From the NCBI GenBank assembly GCA_016206875.1, contig JACQQR010000103.1:1-5774 (forward strand): a stretch of DNA of 5,774 nucleotides, given 5' to 3'. Origin of the DNA: Candidatus Omnitrophota bacterium. GTDB taxonomy: Bacteria > Omnitrophota > Omnitrophia > Omnitrophales > JACROU01. Position numbers and translations under genes: made by a program. How positions within the stretch are numbered: position 1 is the first letter of the stretch; each line of letters opens with the position of its first letter. The notes under the pieces were generated by a model. The model ran no database searches and was not told the DNA's origin. It was given only the letters and a program-made list of their open reading frames with translations. Shown one piece after another: positions 4,701-5,774 of this stretch.

Positions 4701-5774
4701 GATCTTGCGCCGGGTGACGAATTTAAGTTAGAGGGAAATAACATACTGGGGCTCAGCGCGGACCGGTCTGGAGTGCTGATAAAAATTGGCGACAGCTATT
4801 TTGTATTCAGGAAATCTTCTCTCCCCGAGATAATTTCTTTTCAAGGTGCGTCGCTGGGCGCTAAAAATCCAATAGGTCTGTGCGTTACTGGGGATACGCT
4901 ATTGCCGGTAATTCAACACACCCCGTCGCTGCGCGCCACCCCTCTTGCTAGAGGGGACTTTTATTCCCCTCTAGAGAGGGGTGGCGCCGCAGGCGACGGG
5001 GTGTGTGATATCCAACTAATCCCCATCCGCAATGTCCGCGCCGGCGACGAAGTGTTGTCACTCAACGAAGCCACGCAAGAAGTCGAGCCGCACCGGATTA
5101 ATGCGCTGCTTGATATGGGCGTAAAGCCGGTGTACCGGCTCCGGACAGCATCGGGTCGCTCGATCAAAACCACGGCGAATCATCCGTATTTGGTGCATAG
5201 GAGCAAATCGAATGTATGGGTGAAGGTATCGGGATTACGGGTGGGTGAGCAGATTGCTGTGCCGAAGGAAATGCCGCGGTTACTTCCGCGGCCAGGTCCT
5301 TGTGCCATCCCATTCAATCAGGTTCAATTTTCCTTTGATTATTTTTTCAGGGGAATGTTTGAGAAAATTTGTGGTTTTTTCAATAATTTCTTTTCGGGTC
5401 ATTCCATCCACGTAGACCAAAATCACTCCATAAGATTTCGGAATGTTAAAGCGGGCGGTATTTCCGAAATCTTTGTCATAGCTCAAAATGACCCAATGAT
5501 GGCGCTGCGCGTATTGATAAAGGAATTCGTCAGAAGTTTTGGTCAACCCTTTGTCAACAGCATGAATAATTTCAATACCCAAGGCATCAATAACGTTGAC
5601 CAAATCACGGTGAACACACAAGTCGGCCAGAATTTTCATGATAAAAGGCTAGGCATAGCGGGCGATTTGAGAAGGTTCTTCGCTGAGAGATCCGGCAAAG
5701 TGGATGGCGTCCAACACATCTTGTTTCGTAATGCCGGGATATTGTTCGGGGATTTCATTGGCTCGGTAACCCGC
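1758..5774 (+). CDS. Giant secreted multidomain protein with TraB/Tiki-like, ART-like and intein/Hint regions (3' end outside window)
   Basis: One frame runs 1339 codons from ATG 1758 to the window edge with no stop; I checked every line. Residues 1-23 form a Sec signal peptide (MRIKL, hydrophobic core, probable cleavage after VWSA), so the product is probably exported. Residues about 58-495 resemble the TraB/ChaN/Tiki superfamily. Residues 496-690 are charged and helical. Residues about 695-880 resemble an ADP-ribosyltransferase fold. Residues 881-1041 are unrecognised. A Hint domain begins at Cys1042. Two palindromic repeats add about 38 and 30 codons in frame. From residue 1175 on (5280-5774) the frame is antisense to a toxin-antitoxin operon, so the natural protein may end, or be interrupted, there. 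The start is chosen because the signal peptide follows directly and in-frame stops lie just upstream. Overall function is unknown; a secreted effector or envelope-acting enzyme is an inference. Confidence 0.85.
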   Translation, partial: MRIKLVSLATAIIFVCETAVWSAPPLPAAPEIPIPSVDQIKCSDEAGIIEESYSAGSGSPLVVYIQDAHCLYEAQSNIRRLIDELQKKYGAGLVALEGGEGKIQPVLFRAFPAQAVKEQVLDAYLKRGELSGAEFAAVANQKEAAFWGIENMKLYRRNKQAFLEASAEKENIIKQLDEVERGLEEKRQKVYSLELNQLYEKGHDYQHQSPDLLEYVRYLTEKNPAKAKELSAIQLLVESIRREEKMDSTRANEEAEKLMRRLARGLKKDKAARGVFREKISDFKLGKIKKEIFYPELVKKARAAGLDSRQIQSAYPAFMTYIRHLRHMRSLRGEKLFREITELERQVKSQLFQNEEQKQLDTQFRELQLLRGLANLELTREEYERYRLIFCHSERSEESISPIVKNVFAPQNVHDGAMQILRHAQDDKLLTLFAPHQRFYELALERDRALHANLLEVMKKEDKKFAVLVTGGFHTAGITERLKRDGISYLTLVPQITNFEEASPYWNVMRGKVSYAKFLKHQTVAPELFLLEYAEAAEQALSQDFARAIQKDLPAILQGWKQDLRKRLAKADPARLKKYTRLIDKLFKKFAAKTKGRSAPETTQLVKELAEIFRSYFEGRRRDILTKIEAFSKKLDQLEDVGQLDSASTEALLSTAASLGSGDVGIGLPIPDRTLDVLAKKLNISKAQLLENPLFTRKNVPKGFVPILHFTKPQKLEGIGKEGLKYIPDDQELFIRNQIMDFFGAKTFRRSGSVYAYVEQRDSSEMGKGNIGIIVYVDPEKVFVVDAEGVAEFGIAFERKLKGLNLSAEEFWEKLQLEEISKEDVDEEELFVDIAEHYYKNNLTLAEYLKRRKEEQEFYFVIPEVLIPYEVPPEFLEIESAKTIFGMGILAQALEGVGSKPAMKYKAALEMPEGFLPITNKKDAETAIRILVAVPRDLREVLLKEFEVKLGTRKSILQFFRPPVAVRFGNVEKNWISVNPDDLAPGDEFKLEGNNILGLSADRSGVLIKIGDSYFVFRKSSLPEIISFQGASLGAKNPIGLCVTGDTLLPVIQHTPSLRATPLARGDFYSPLERGGAAGDGVCDIQLIPIRNVRAGDEVLSLNEATQEVEPHRINALLDMGVKPVYRLRTASGRSIKTTANHPYLVHRSKSNVWVKVSGLRVGEQIAVPKEMPRLLPRPGPCAIPFNQVQFSFDYFFRGMFEKICGFFNNFFSGHSIHVDQNHSIRFRNVKAGGISEIFVIAQNDPMMALRVLIKEFVRSFGQPFVNSMNNFNTQGINNVDQITVNTQVGQNFHDKRLGIAGDLRRFFAERSGKVDGVQHILFRNAGILFGDFIGSVTR
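1929..3242 (+). other. TraB/ChaN/Tiki-like domain in the giant protein
   Basis: This covers about residues 58-495. The conserved-looking points are a beta strand ending in YIQDAH (D67, H69), a second strand ending in VALEGGEG (E97), and a distal block with FYELALERDRALHANLLEVM, then VLVTGGFHTAGI (G471, H474) and a final strand ISYLTLVP. An early D/E-x-H, a central LE, an ERD/ERN-like helix and a late GxxH after a hydrophobic strand is the layout known for the TraB/GumN, ChaN and Tiki superfamily, members of which include metal- or haem-binding proteins and Wnt-cleaving proteases. The middle part (about 120-385) is a long charged helical insertion. The assignment comes from motif order only. 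Alternatively, this is a lineage-specific family with a similar fold. Confidence 0.5.
2927..3040. repeat. Palindromic repeat inserted in frame within coding sequence (CHSERSEES/LRHAQDD type)
   Basis: The left arm 2927-2954 begins TTGTCATTCTGAGCGAAGCG, and the right arm 3013-3040 is its inverted copy, matching at 24 of 28 positions. The element is 114 bp, an exact multiple of three, and it keeps the frame open. Its translation contains the recognisable CHSERSEES at the left end and LRHAQDD at the right end, peptides commonly seen when this repeat family is translated. It adds about 38 residues (391-428) between the helical insertion and the FYELALERD helix of the TraB/Tiki-like domain. The behaviour resembles Rickettsia palindromic elements, which also insert in frame into genes. 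Confidence 0.9.
3840..4397 (+). other. ADP-ribosyltransferase-fold (DarT/Tpt1-like) domain in the giant protein
   Basis: This covers about residues 695-880. It begins with a strand and the motif VPILHFTKPQKLEGIGKEGL (H709), which is like the 'LYHIT...L..I...GL' opening of DarT and Tpt1-type ADP-ribosyltransferase folds. A middle strand, YVDPEKVFVVDAE, ends near D786 and E788. The end is PEVLIPYEVPPEFLEI (E864), like the 'AEVLV...VPPE.I' segment that carries the catalytic Glu in DarT relatives. This fold would bind NAD and modify nucleic acid or protein. It is a motif-level call without alignment. Other secreted NAD-binding toxins of the same fold are equally possible, and the Arg/Tyr positions between the motifs are not established. 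Confidence 0.5.
4881..5279 (+). other. N-terminal half of an intein/Hint (protein-splicing) domain
   Basis: Hint block A starts at C1042 with CVTGDTLLPV, the nucleophile Cys followed by the typical GDT. After the in-frame repeat come IPIRNVRAGDEVLSL (GDEVLS at 1096-1101) and block B, GRSIKTTANHPYLV, with the TxxH residues T1139 and H1142. Then follows W1154-VKVSGLRVGEQIAVPKEMPR, the strand that closes the N-terminal half before the endonuclease or linker in inteins. Without the repeat the segment is about 103 residues, a usual size for an intein N-half. The C-terminal half (the last strands and the terminal HN) is not in the window, so splicing ability cannot be judged. It could instead be a bacterial intein-like or polymorphic-toxin Hint domain that only self-cleaves. 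Confidence 0.85.
4916..5006. repeat. Palindromic repeat inserted in frame inside the Hint domain
   Basis: ACACACCCCGTCGC at 4916-4929 is the exact inverted copy of 4993-5006. Inside them GCGCCACCCCTC and the GAGGGGTGGCGCC stretch pair further, and each side carries its own small CCCCTCT/AGAGGGG hairpin around an AT-rich centre (ACTTTTATTC). The 30 codons 4917-5006 read HTPSLRATPLARGDF, then YSPLERGGAAGDGVC, a translation typical of this repeat family. It lies between the Cys1 block and the GDEVLS strand of the Hint fold and leaves the frame intact. Confidence 0.9.
5280..5639 (-). CDS. DUF5615 PIN-like nuclease, toxin of a DUF433/DUF5615 toxin-antitoxin pair
   Basis: The product has 119 residues and starts at ATG 5639. 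It matches the DUF5615 family (COG4634, predicted PIN-fold nuclease): MKILADLCVHRDLVNVIDAL with D6 in the first acidic position, the KGLTKTSDEF segment (D37, E38), then WVILSYDKDFGN with D55 and D57, and GVILVYVDG (71-79). Clustered acidic residues in this order form the metal-dependent RNase site of PIN-like proteins; the cleavage target is not known from sequence. The length fits the family. Most relatives read 'DEN' where this one has DLC (6-8), so the first site is slightly unusual. It follows the DUF433 gene with a 9 bp gap, as expected for a co-transcribed toxin. Its stop codon abuts the last codon of the Hint N-half on the other strand. Confidence 0.87.
   Translation of the reverse strand: MKILADLCVHRDLVNVIDALGIEIIHAVDKGLTKTSDEFLYQYAQRHHWVILSYDKDFGNTARFNIPKSYGVILVYVDGMTRKEIIEKTTNFLKHSPEKIIKGKLNLIEWDGTRTWPRK
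5649..5774 (-). CDS. C-terminal end of DUF433 antitoxin (5' end outside window)
   Basis: On the minus strand the frame from the window edge to TAG at 5651-5649 reads AGYRANEIPEQYPGITKQDV, then LDAIHFAGSLSEEPSQIARYA. This is the 'G....EI...YP.lt..di..A..yA' end of the DUF433 family (COG2442), small helix-turn-helix antitoxins usually encoded just before DUF5615 nucleases. Forty-one residues are visible; the family is usually about twice this length, so the start and the promoter should lie a little over 100 bp beyond the right edge. Antitoxin first, 9 bp gap, toxin second is the standard order. Autoregulation by the antitoxin is typical of such pairs but cannot be seen here. Confidence 0.82.
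   Translation of the reverse strand, partial: AGYRANEIPEQYPGITKQDVLDAIHFAGSLSEEPSQIARYA

Noticed and set aside
4430..4744. 104-residue minus-strand open frame
   Set aside because: Antisense shadow of the unrecognised region of the giant gene; no motif and unlikely composition.
4916..5006. CRISPR or tRNA-like structure
   Set aside because: A single inverted repeat with no regularly spaced direct repeats and no cloverleaf; it matches a palindromic mobile repeat.

Overview
The window looks like chromosomal DNA of an uncultivated Gram-negative-type bacterium. My best guess is Candidatus Omnitrophota (OP3) or a close relative. This rests on memory of family style: a very large secreted protein carrying a 'YIQDAH...LEGG...GGFHT' signature, and many palindromic repeats of the TGTCATTCC type, some lying inside coding sequence. 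It is an inference, not a database match.

Layout: 1-210 is the 3' end of a Pro/Tyr-rich gene. 212-331 is a palindromic repeat. 342-1526 encodes a complete membrane-anchored family 2 glycosyltransferase. 1527-1757 is intergenic and holds a second palindromic repeat (1557-1639), a partial copy of it (1531-1550) and an AT-rich possible promoter. From 1758 one reading frame stays open without a stop to the last base (1339 codons). It encodes a Sec signal peptide, a TraB/ChaN/Tiki-like domain, a charged helical region, a likely ADP-ribosyltransferase-fold domain, an unrecognised stretch, and the N-terminal half of an intein/Hint domain. Two palindromic repeats from different families (2927-3040 and 4916-5006) sit inside this gene without breaking the frame.

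The most interesting part is the right end. The Hint N-terminal half (Cys1 motif, GDEVLS, TxxH block, then 'IAVP') stops at the point where an intein usually has its homing endonuclease. The next base pairs belong to a toxin-antitoxin operon on the opposite strand: a DUF5615 PIN-like nuclease (5280-5639) and, 9 bp upstream of it, the C-terminal end of a DUF433 antitoxin (5649-5774, running off the window). The plus-strand frame still stays open through both antisense genes, which are codon-aligned with it. A plausible reading is an intein whose endonuclease slot is occupied by an addiction module. The intein C-terminal half lies outside the window, so this is a testable hypothesis.

The glycosyltransferase, the giant protein and the toxin-antitoxin pair show no obvious pathway link. 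The shared theme of the region is colonisation by small mobile or selfish sequences that tolerate coding sequence.
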